Shown in pieces: positions 44,659 to 52,577 of a DNA stretch of 64,000 nt. Numbering within the stretch: the stretch's first letter is position 1; every line of letters starts with the position of its first letter. A model generated the notes under the pieces. That model had not been told where the DNA came from, did not search any database, and worked only from the letters and a program-made list of their open reading frames with translations. A program made the position numbers and the translations under genes. This DNA is from Christensenellaceae bacterium (GTDB lineage: Bacteria; Bacillota; Clostridia; Christensenellales; CAG-138): positions 62,001-126,000 of the forward strand of contig JAISKB010000014.1 of NCBI GenBank assembly GCA_031261085.1, written 5' to 3'.

Positions 44659-46005
44659 TCACGCATCCTCCTTGCTTTCGCCTTCGCCCTTGCGTACGCT
44701 GAACACCGTAGGCTTATCGATTGGCTTGAGCATCGCTTCGAGCGATTTTTCCAGGATGCGTACGCGGTATGCTTCCTCGCGTTCCGGCGGGAGCGTTGGA
44801 TCGCCGGTGGGGTAGGTAAAATCTCCGCCGACGATGATGCGGTTTGCGCCTACCGATTCTGCGATGGACATAAATGCGTTGATATGTGCGTTCGGGATAC
44901 CGGCCCGGTCTAATTCTTTACTAATCGTTGCGCCGCAACGTGTGCAGGTTCCTCAGGTGGAGGTAAGGAAGACGGCTTCTATGCCATCCGCCTTAATTTG
45001 CTGCGCCATCGCAGCCCCCAGCTTTTTGCCCATGCCCACGTTGGTGCCTATGCCGCACGTCGAAAGGAAATACGGCGCGACGCTGCCTATAAGGCCCCGC
45101 TTTTGCAGGTTGAGCGCCGCCGTATACGGTATCAGCCGCTGTGGGTCCGCGTTTACGGCCGTGGTATCGTAGCCGCCGTGTACGGATTCGTAGTGTTCTT
45201 TATTGAACGTGGAGAGGTCTATGGCGTAGGTGCCATAGGATTCGGCCGCGTACATTTTGATTTTATCGGGGTTGCCCTTGGGCACAAGCCCGCCCATCGT
45301 GATAAGCCCAAACTTTATTTTGGAAGCATCTTGAATCGGCGGCGCGGCGGGTATCAGCTCTTCTTTGCGCAGCGGTACCTCTGTGACAAACGGCTTATGC
45401 TGCACCTTTTTGAGCATCATATCCACCACGCGGTAGGCCGCGCTGTTGTCATCCACCTCGTTGGTGCGAAGGCCCGTGGGCAGGTATTTATCCACATTGG
45501 CCGGGGCCAGTGGTTCTCGCTTGGCCAGCTTAAGCGCCAGCGCGGCCAGCATCGGCAGCGAGGTGCGCATGCCCGCGGCCGTTTCGGCGCAGTCCGCAAT
45601 CAAGGTTTTGCGCAGGTACATCCCCACGGCCGGGTTGGTGGGGAACATGCCCGTTACCGTGGGTATGCCCAGTGTGTCGGATACCAGCTCGCAGAACTTG
45701 CCGCAGGCCACGCCATAGCGCCCGGCGTTAAACGCCGGCCCGGCAATGATAACATCCGGCTCCGCTTCCTTCACCAGCTCCAGCAATTGGTCTTTTATCG
45801 CTTCGTAGTTTTGCTCGAGGTTAAAGAAGTTGTCGCCGCAGGCAAGCGTGCGAACCACCTTCATTTCACCCTTCCACAGGCCCTCCATGCCTATGCCGGG
45901 GCCCTTTGCCCCTTCATAAACATGCAGCCCTTCATGCGCCATCTCCTCGCCGCCCAGTCCGGCGAAGAATTGGTTAATGTAGCATAAAGCCTTTAAGGTT
46001 CCCAT
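44659..46005 (-). CDS. GrdB-type selenoprotein (UGA read as selenocysteine), reductase component B
   Basis: 448 aa if the in-frame TGA at 44955-44953 is read as selenocysteine (residue 351). The upstream part (ALCYINQFFAGLGGEE, VVRTLACGDNFF, IIAGPAFNAGRYGVACG) and the downstream part (GTCTRCGATISKEL, then VGANRIIVGGDFTYP) are both GrdB-like. The family has Sec exactly at this place in the motif ST-U-GTCTRCGAT. A hairpin lies 12 bases after the UGA. GrdB forms a selenoether with the substrate's C2 and passes it to GrdA. A standard gene caller would report two broken pieces. GAGGTGTAGGA precedes the ATG at 46005. GrdA, GrdC and GrdD are not in the window. Confidence 0.93.
44926..44952 (-). promoter_or_regulatory. 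SECIS-like hairpin for selenocysteine insertion
   Basis: In the mRNA, 12 bases after the UGA, CGUUGC and GCAACG form a perfect 6-bp stem with loop GGC (44940-44926). A short stem-loop at this distance is what bacterial SelB recognises, although clostridial SECIS elements vary and this one was found by eye. Confidence 0.55.
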
Positions 46006-46035
46006 TCCTACACCTCTTTTCTCTGTAATCCGCCA

Positions 46036-47526
46036 TTACATTGGCGGCTCGCTTACATCGTTCAGGTCCACGAATATCGTCTTGCTGATCATATACTTAT
46101 GGATGCCCGCTATGCCCACGCCGCTCTCCTTCCAGCCGGTGCCGGGAGAATCTATCATACCCTTGCTGAAATAGGTATTGATGTATATCTGCCCGCCGCG
46201 GATGCCCTGCGCCACGCGGTGCGCGCGCTTTATGTTGTTGGAGAACACCGCGCCCGCCAAGCCGTAATCGCTGCCATTCGCCAGCGCAAGCGCCTCTTCC
46301 TCGGTATCAAACGGGGTAACACAGGCCACCGGCCCAAATATCTCTTCTTTAAAAATCGTCATATCCGGCGTTACATCCGCAAATATCGTGGGGGGCACAA
46401 AGCTGCCGTTGGCCAGCGCCGGGTCGGCATACGGCGCCCCGCCGCACACGAGCCGCGCGCCCTCCGCCTTGCCCTTTTCGATATAGCCCCACACGGCCTT
46501 GGCATGCTCGGGGTGGATGAGCGAGCTGAAGTTGACGCCCTTTTCATAATCGAACCCGTTGCCCGGGCGGAAGGTCGTGCACACCTGCGCCATGGCGGTT
46601 AAAAATTGCTCGTATATGCCGCGCTGCACGAAAATGCGCGTGCCGGATACGCAAACCTGGCCGGAATGGAGCGTGAAGCCGTGCACGGCCCATTTTGCCG
46701 TATTGGCGATGTCCACATCCTCGAATATGATGTTGGGGCTTTTGCCGCCCAGCTCCAGCGCGATGGATTTAACCGTATCGGCGCAGCTGCGCAGTATGCC
46801 GCGGCCGGTCGATGTGCCGCCCGTCATCGATACCATATCTACCAGTTTGCTCTCTACCAGCGCCTGACCCACGACCGAGCCGGAGCCGGAAACCACATTG
46901 ATGACCCCCTGCGGGAAGCCCGCTTCATCAAACACCTCCGCCAGCAGCAGCAGGCTTGCGCTCGCCCATTGCGGCGGCTTTACGATCACGGTGTTGCCCG
47001 CGGCCAGTATGGCGCATATCTTTTGGCAGCCCATCATGAGCGGGCCGTTCCACGGCAATATTTCACCCACTACGCCATAGGGGTACCAGTCGACATAGTT
47101 GAGATAATTTCCATCCATACGGGAGCTTTCGCCGCCCAATGTGCGCGCCTTGTGCGCATAGAAATTGAACGCATCCACGCTCTGCGGCACCTCATAATAG
47201 AGCGCGCCCATGTACTGCTTGCCGGCATCCAGCGTTTCCACCACGGCAAATTCCTCCGCGCGCCGGCTTAGTATGTCGCCCGCCTTCGCCAGCAGCTTGC
47301 CGCGCTCCAGGCCGGACATCTTCCCCCAAGGCCCTTCGTCAAAGGCCTTGCGCGCCGCAAGTATCGCCTTTTCGGCATCCGCCTTGCCGCCAAAGGAGCC
47401 CCGGCCAAACGCCTCGCCCGTGGCAGGGTTTAGAAAATCGAAGGTGTCGCCCGAAGCGCTCTCCACAAACTGGCCGTCGATGTACAGCTTATAGAGTTCT
47501 TTTTTGATCTTACCCAAGTAATCCAT
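46036..47526 (-). CDS. Aldehyde dehydrogenase (NAD(P)-dependent)
   Basis: 496 aa. Landmarks: LPWNGPLMMGCQKICAILAAGN (cofactor region), the general-base Glu in LELGGKSPNIIF, the catalytic Cys in HSGQVCVSGTRIF, and KEEIFGPVACVTPF near the end. Broad family, close to betaine-aldehyde/gamma-aminobutyraldehyde-type enzymes. The ATG at 47526 follows GGAGG by 8 bases. It lies 30 bases upstream of the grdB-type gene; if it oxidises an amino-aldehyde such as betaine aldehyde or methylaminoacetaldehyde, the product could feed the reductase. Confidence 0.92.
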   Translation of the reverse strand: MDYLGKIKKELYKLYIDGQFVESASGDTFDFLNPATGEAFGRGSFGGKADAEKAILAARKAFDEGPWGKMSGLERGKLLAKAGDILSRRAEEFAVVETLDAGKQYMGALYYEVPQSVDAFNFYAHKARTLGGESSRMDGNYLNYVDWYPYGVVGEILPWNGPLMMGCQKICAILAAGNTVIVKPPQWASASLLLLAEVFDEAGFPQGVINVVSGSGSVVGQALVESKLVDMVSMTGGTSTGRGILRSCADTVKSIALELGGKSPNIIFEDVDIANTAKWAVHGFTLHSGQVCVSGTRIFVQRGIYEQFLTAMAQVCTTFRPGNGFDYEKGVNFSSLIHPEHAKAVWGYIEKGKAEGARLVCGGAPYADPALANGSFVPPTIFADVTPDMTIFKEEIFGPVACVTPFDTEEEALALANGSDYGLAGAVFSNNIKRAHRVAQGIRGGQIYINTYFSKGMIDSPGTGWKESGVGIAGIHKYMISKTIFVDLNDVSEPPM

Positions 47527-47543
47527 CCCTTTATCCTCCATTA

Positions 47544-48395
47544 TTAAATACTGCTATGATAGGCCGCCAAAAACGCACGCTCGAATATAACGCCCGCCGT
47601 GCTGTAGCGGTATTCCTTGGTGCCGCGCAAGCCATCCCTCGGCTGAATATCGGTACCCACGGCCGCTACCGCCGCGGCGAGCACCGCATTGCTGGGCCGC
47701 TTGTTTAACAGCGCCTTTTCGGTATTCCAGGCACGCAGCGCTTTGGGGCCCAGCGCGCCAAACGCGATGCCGCAGGCCGTTATAACGCCATTTTCATCCT
47801 TTTCGAGCGCAACGGCCGCCGTTTCCACCGAAATTGCCATCGCCTTGCGCAGGCCTATTTTTATGAACGCGCTGTGCGGGCAGGGCTTAAAGCGCACGCC
47901 CAGCACCAGCTCGCCGGGCAGCAATGCCGTGCGGTTGGGGCCCAGCAAATATTCCCACACCGGCAGGCAGCGCGTCCCTTTTGGGGAGCGCAGCAGCACC
48001 TCGGCGCCCAACGCGCACAGCGGCGGGGGCGTATCCGCGCCCGGCGAGGCGTTTACTATATTGCCGCCTATCGTTGCGCGGTTGCGGGTGTTTGGGTCGG
48101 CAAAGCGGTTGGCCGCTTCGTATAGCGCAGGCGCTTTTGCCGCCAGCAGCTCGCTCGAAGCGATAGCGGCCAGCGTGGTAGTGGCGCCTATGTGAATATA
48201 TCCTCTCTCTTCGCGGATACCCTGCAGCTCGGCGATGCGGGAAATATCCAGCAGCAGCCCCGGGCGCTGCCTGCCCTCGCGTATGCGCAGCGTCACATCC
48301 GTGCCGCCCGCCACCACGCACGCGCCGGGCTCCTGCGCAAGCTTCATAAGCGCTTCGTCAATGCTAAATACCGAGCAGAACGTAAACTCGCTCAT
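47544..48395 (-). CDS. Xanthine dehydrogenase-type FAD subunit
   Basis: 283 aa. The FAD-binding domain shows VVAGGTDVTLRIREG and ATIGGNIVNASPGADTPPPL, both standard for XdhB/CoxM/HcrB-type subunits; no Fe-S insertion typical of 4-hydroxybenzoyl-CoA reductase is seen. It transfers electrons between the Fe-S subunit and NAD or another carrier. The ATG overlaps the stop of the Fe-S subunit gene by 4 bases and follows GGAGGG. Confidence 0.92.
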   Translation of the reverse strand: MSEFTFCSVFSIDEALMKLAQEPGACVVAGGTDVTLRIREGRQRPGLLLDISRIAELQGIREERGYIHIGATTTLAAIASSELLAAKAPALYEAANRFADPNTRNRATIGGNIVNASPGADTPPPLCALGAEVLLRSPKGTRCLPVWEYLLGPNRTALLPGELVLGVRFKPCPHSAFIKIGLRKAMAISVETAAVALEKDENGVITACGIAFGALGPKALRAWNTEKALLNKRPSNAVLAAAVAAVGTDIQPRDGLRGTKEYRYSTAGVIFERAFLAAYHSSI

Positions 48396-48877
48396 AGGCC
48401 CTCCTTTGCTGGCGGTTCCCCTAGCGCGGCGGCATAGGCTTCTATCGCATCGATGATTTGCACATAGCCCGTGCAGCGGCATAGGTTGCCCGATATGGCC
48501 GCCTGTATTTCACCGCGCGTGGCGTTTGGCTTGCGCTGCAGCAGCGCCAGCGCCGTCATAATAAAGCCGGCGGTGCAGTAGCCGCACTGTATGGCGCCAT
48601 GGTCGATAAACGCCCGCTGCAGCGGGTGCAGCTCGTTGTTTTTTGCCAGGCCTTCAATCGTGAGCACTTCGCTGCCCTCGCATTGGGCCGCCAGCACCGT
48701 GCAGCTCTTTATGGCGCGGCCATCGAGCACCACCGTGCACGCGCCGCATTCGCCCACGCCGCAGCCCTGCTTGGCGCCGGTATGCTTCAGGTCGTTGCGC
48801 AGTACCGAAAGCAGCGTCTGCTCCGGCTCTATTTCGGCGGTAATCGGCTTGCCATTTAAAATGATATGCAGTAGCAT
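48392..48877 (-). CDS. Xanthine dehydrogenase-type 2x[2Fe-2S] subunit
   Basis: 161 aa. The plant-type cluster motif is GCGVGECGACTVVLDG plus a distal Cys (AIKSCTVLA); the second cluster is IQCGYCTAGFIM and GNLCRCTGYVQI. The length is standard. The start abuts the stop of the large subunit (TAAATG) and lacks a ribosome site, so translation depends on coupling. Confidence 0.95.
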   Translation of the reverse strand: MLLHIILNGKPITAEIEPEQTLLSVLRNDLKHTGAKQGCGVGECGACTVVLDGRAIKSCTVLAAQCEGSEVLTIEGLAKNNELHPLQRAFIDHGAIQCGYCTAGFIMTALALLQRKPNATRGEIQAAISGNLCRCTGYVQIIDAIEAYAAALGEPPAKEGL

Positions 48878-51229
48878 TTACTCGCGCGCGGCCGCGGCTG
48901 CGCTCCCCCCTTCTGCATTTTGTCGGTTGAGCAGGGCTTTCAGCTCCACTTTGGTAACGGGTATGCTGCGAATATGCAGGCCCGTCGCGTTTTTTATTGC
49001 GCTGATGATGGCCGCCGCCACACCCTCGGTAGCGGGCTCGCCCACGCTTTTGGCGCCGTAGGTGCCCGCCTCGTCGGAGGATTCAAACAGCACCACGTCA
49101 ATATCCGGCAAATCCATGGAAGTCGCTATCATATAGGTATCGAAATTGTTTGTGCGGATGGCGCCGTTTTGCATAACGAGCTTTTCCATAACGGCAAAGC
49201 CCTGCCCCATCAGCACGCCGCCATATATCTGCCCCTCGACGATTTTATCGTTGATGACCGTGCCCAAATCATGCCCGCAGGTCACCTTTTTTACATCCAC
49301 CTCGCCCGTGGCGGTATCCACCTCCACCTCGGCTATCACGCAGCCATATGCATAGGTGGGGAAGGCCTTGCCGCCGCCCTGCTCCATGCTGTAATCCAGC
49401 GCGGGCGGTTTGTACCACCGCATCACCCCGGCTTGCTGGCCCGTCCAATGGTGCACGTTGCACACGACCTGGAAGGGGATTACCGCATCCGGCACGCCGA
49501 TTAGGTGAAACAAGCCTTCTTTAAGCTCCACCTGCTCCGGCTTGGCATGGAACATCATGGCCGCCGTTTCGAGCAAATAGGCCTTTAGCTCCTCCGCGGC
49601 CAGCTTTACGGATTGCGCGCCCATCACCGTGCTGCGGGAGGCGGCGGTGATGCCGCTATCCGGGATCGTATGCGTATCCGCGCCGATGAAATGGATGATG
49701 TCGGGGGAGACGCTCAGCGTTTCGGCCACAATCTGCGTAAAGGAGGTTTTCATCCCCTGCCCGTTTTCGACTATGCCGCTGTTGATCATCACGGAGCCGT
49801 CATCGTGCACGCATACGAAGCCCGCCGAGGCATCGGGGGATTCGGCGCCCAAGCCGCAGCCCCGGTAAAACATGGCCATGCCTATGCCCTTGCGTATGAG
49901 CCCGGCCGGTTGGGCGGCATATTGCTTGCGCTTGGTTTCGAAGCCCGTCTTTTCAAATAGGGTATCCAATATTTCCGGCAATATGATTTCGGAATCCATC
50001 GCCTGCCCACAAGCGTTTACACCGCCGGGCTTAAGCATGTTAAGGCGCTTAAAGTCCATATAATCCATGCCCAACTCCGCCGCCGTCTCTTCATAGAGCT
50101 GCTCCGAGCCAAATATGAGCTGCGGCGAGCTGTAGCCGCGCATAGCGCCCGCCGTAACGGTGTTGGTGAACACGCCGTATACATCTACCTTAACGTTGGG
50201 TATTTCATATACCCCCGCCGCATGTACCGACGCGCGGAAATTCATAAACTCGTGCATGTGGAAGGCGCCCACGTTTTCGATAACCTCCACCTGAAACGCC
50301 TGCAGCCTGCCATCGTTATTGACGCCAAGCTTATATTTCATGGTGAACGGGTGCCGCTTGGTGCTCGCCGCAATGGATTGCTCCCGCGAGACGAGCATCT
50401 TTACCGGGCGGTCGGTCGCCTGGGCCAGCAGCGCCGCGCGCGCGGCCGTAAGGCCCATCAGCTCTTCCTTCCCGCCAAAGGAGCCGCCCACCGTCTGCTG
50501 TATCACGCGCGTTTTCGCCCGCGGTATATCCAGCACATCCGCCACCCAGCGGCGCGTAAAATAGGGGTTGACCGCGCCGGCGTATACCGTCATCAGCCCG
50601 GAGGTTGAATCGGGCACGGCGACGGCCGCCTCGGGTTCCATATAGGCGTGCTCCACCGGCTCGGTGCGATATTCCCGCTCTATAATGCGGTCGCAATGCG
50701 CAAACGCTTCGTCTACATCCCCTTTGCGCACCTTATAGCGCGAATGCGACCATATGTTGCCCTCGCATTCCGGGTCGTTTTCGTGCACGAGCGGCGCGCC
50801 CTCGGCCAGCGCTTCTTCAACCGTAAACACGGCGGGCAGTTCCTGATATTCCACCTCGATTGCGTTTAACCCCGCCTGCAGCGCGTGCCAGTCCTCCGCG
50901 GCTACTATGGCCGTTACATCGCCCCGGTACCGCAGCCGGCCGGAGAGATAGGTGTAATAGCCCCAGCTCTTTTCTTTTTTTATATCCTCAAACGTAAGCA
51001 CCGCGCGCACGCCGGGCAAGGCCCGCGCCTTATCGGCATTGATGCGCACGACCTGCGCGTGGGCATAGGGGCTAAACAGCGCCCCGCCCAGCAGCATGCC
51101 GGGGAATTCCAAATCCGCCGCATACTTCGCGCGGCCGGTCACCTTATCCCGCGCGTCTACGCGCGGCACAGACCGGTTGATATAGGCAAAGCCCTTATCG
51201 GTTTTGTTCCCATCGCCAAATTGTGGCAT
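48878..51229 (-). CDS. Xanthine dehydrogenase-type molybdenum-binding subunit
   Basis: 783 aa. The first ~110 residues form the small domain (VDARDKVTGRAKYAADLEFPG). Cofactor contacts include QQTVGGSFGGKEELMGL, AMRGYSSPQ and IVENGQGMKTSFTQIVAETL; the active-site Glu is expected in AKSVGEPATEGVAAA near the C-terminus. The family hydroxylates purines, nicotinate, other N-heterocycles and aldehydes, so the substrate is open. The gene order large, Fe-S, FAD subunit is unusual but complete. In selenium-using Clostridia some of these enzymes carry a labile selenium; this cannot be read from sequence. I prefer the ATG at 51229, 6 bases after AAGG, over the GTG at 51235. Confidence 0.92.
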   Translation of the reverse strand: MPQFGDGNKTDKGFAYINRSVPRVDARDKVTGRAKYAADLEFPGMLLGGALFSPYAHAQVVRINADKARALPGVRAVLTFEDIKKEKSWGYYTYLSGRLRYRGDVTAIVAAEDWHALQAGLNAIEVEYQELPAVFTVEEALAEGAPLVHENDPECEGNIWSHSRYKVRKGDVDEAFAHCDRIIEREYRTEPVEHAYMEPEAAVAVPDSTSGLMTVYAGAVNPYFTRRWVADVLDIPRAKTRVIQQTVGGSFGGKEELMGLTAARAALLAQATDRPVKMLVSREQSIAASTKRHPFTMKYKLGVNNDGRLQAFQVEVIENVGAFHMHEFMNFRASVHAAGVYEIPNVKVDVYGVFTNTVTAGAMRGYSSPQLIFGSEQLYEETAAELGMDYMDFKRLNMLKPGGVNACGQAMDSEIILPEILDTLFEKTGFETKRKQYAAQPAGLIRKGIGMAMFYRGCGLGAESPDASAGFVCVHDDGSVMINSGIVENGQGMKTSFTQIVAETLSVSPDIIHFIGADTHTIPDSGITAASRSTVMGAQSVKLAAEELKAYLLETAAMMFHAKPEQVELKEGLFHLIGVPDAVIPFQVVCNVHHWTGQQAGVMRWYKPPALDYSMEQGGGKAFPTYAYGCVIAEVEVDTATGEVDVKKVTCGHDLGTVINDKIVEGQIYGGVLMGQGFAVMEKLVMQNGAIRTNNFDTYMIATSMDLPDIDVVLFESSDEAGTYGAKSVGEPATEGVAAAIISAIKNATGLHIRSIPVTKVELKALLNRQNAEGGSAAAAARE

Positions 51230-51244
51230 GCGCACCCTTCTTTC

Positions 51245-51940
51245 TTAAAAAACTGATTTTAGCAGCACACGCGCATCCACCGGCACGGCGCCGGCTTCGT
51301 ATACGATGCAGGGGTTAATATCCAGCTCCTCAATCTCAGGGTTTTCTTGCACCAGGCGGGCCACGCGCAGCAGCATATCCGCCAGAGCCTCCACATCGCG
51401 CGGCTTTTGCCCGCGTATGCCCGTTAGCAGCGCCGCCCCCTTAAGCTCCCCTATCATGGCCAGCGCATCGGCCTTGTTCAGCGGCGGTATGCGGAAGCTG
51501 ACATCTCGCAGCACCTCCACAAATATGCCGCCCAGCCCCACCATAACGACCGGGCCAAACGAGGCGTCGTGCGTGGTGCCTATGATGCATTCCACGCCGC
51601 CCGGCGGCAGCATTTCGCACACGAATATGCCTTCTACGCGCGCGTTTGGCTGATAGGCGCGTACGCTCTTTAGTATGCCGGCATAAGCGGCTTGCACCGC
51701 TTCGGCATCCCGCAGGCCTACGCGCACCCCGCCCGCGTCGCTCTTATGCAGAATATCCTGCGAAACCACCTTGAGCACCACGGGGTAGCCTATGGCGCCT
51801 GCGGCGGCCACGGCTTCGGCCGCGGTTTTAACCAGCCGGTGCTTGGGCACGGGTATGCCATATGCCGCCAGCAGCGCCCACGCTTCCGGCTCGAGGAGAT
51901 CGCGCTTTTGCGTCAGCGCCGTTCCTATCCACTCGTTCAT
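51245..51940 (-). CDS. ADP-forming acyl-CoA synthetase, beta (ATP-grasp) subunit
   Basis: 231 aa. The ATP-grasp domain shows GYPVVLKVVSQDILHKSDAGGV, the acetate:CoA ligase (ADP) beta signature with its phosphorylated-His loop region, and ELDINPCIVYEAGAVPVDARVLL at the end. With the alpha subunit encoded at 54573 it converts acyl-CoA, ADP and phosphate into acid, CoA and ATP. The two subunit genes flank the indolepyruvate oxidoreductase genes, as if the four act in sequence from 2-oxo acid to acid plus ATP. Confidence 0.92.
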   Translation of the reverse strand: MNEWIGTALTQKRDLLEPEAWALLAAYGIPVPKHRLVKTAAEAVAAAGAIGYPVVLKVVSQDILHKSDAGGVRVGLRDAEAVQAAYAGILKSVRAYQPNARVEGIFVCEMLPPGGVECIIGTTHDASFGPVVMVGLGGIFVEVLRDVSFRIPPLNKADALAMIGELKGAALLTGIRGQKPRDVEALADMLLRVARLVQENPEIEELDINPCIVYEAGAVPVDARVLLKSVF

Positions 51941-51961
51941 GTTCCCTCCCGGCCGCGGCGG

Positions 51962-52576
51962 TTATGCGTGCACCGCCTGCTGATACGTCTTTTTACCCAG
52001 CGCAAACGCTTCTAAATTGGTATCAATCGTCTTTTGCGGCACCTTTGCCGCCACAACCGAAAGCACCGTTTCTTCACAGAACGGCAGCAACCCGCTCGCA
52101 AACGCCGCGCCCAGCATCACCATGCTCAGCACCTTGGCGCTGCCGGCTTCGCTCGCCAGCTCTCCCCCGTCAAACGCGACAACACGCTTGCCCAGCCTTT
52201 GCAGCGCGCCCTGTATCGCTTCGAGCGAGGGGTATTCCACCGCGCCCACCTTTACATCCACCGGCACCTGCATGCCGGTATTCATCACCACGGTACCCCC
52301 CGCGGCAAGGTAGGGCACGCTCAGGCGTAGCGCTTCCATCGGCTCCAGCGCAATGATAAGGTCGGCCGTCCCCCTGCCCAGCAAGGGGCCGTATACGCCT
52401 TCGCCTATGCGCACATGCGAGGCTACCGCGCCGCCGCGCTGCGCCGCGCCAAAGGTTTCGCCCACGCGCACGCGGCATGTTTCGCCATGCTCCTTGAGCG
52501 CGGCTTCCGCTATGATGTGCGAAGCAAGTATGCTGCCCTGCCCGCCAACACCGGTTACAATGATATTTGTTTCCAT
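51962..52576 (-). CDS. iorB: Indolepyruvate:ferredoxin oxidoreductase, beta subunit
   Basis: 204 aa. The 2-oxoacid oxidoreductase gamma-type domain is clear: NIIVTGVGGQGSILASHIIAEAAL and RVGETFGAAQRGGAVASHVRIG. It starts one base after the iorA stop and follows GAGGAGG. It pairs with the alpha subunit to oxidise aryl or other 2-oxo acids to acyl-CoA with ferredoxin. Confidence 0.93.
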   Translation of the reverse strand: METNIIVTGVGGQGSILASHIIAEAALKEHGETCRVRVGETFGAAQRGGAVASHVRIGEGVYGPLLGRGTADLIIALEPMEALRLSVPYLAAGGTVVMNTGMQVPVDVKVGAVEYPSLEAIQGALQRLGKRVVAFDGGELASEAGSAKVLSMVMLGAAFASGLLPFCEETVLSVVAAKVPQKTIDTNLEAFALGKKTYQQAVHA

Positions 52577-52577
52577 A

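Noticed and set aside
44659..44955. Apparent nonsense mutation splitting grdB into a 350-aa protein and a separate 70-aa protein starting at 44871
   Set aside because: The sequence between the TGA and the downstream ATG continues the same frame with strong GrdB similarity, and the TGA is exactly where the family has selenocysteine. A single selenoprotein explains both pieces.
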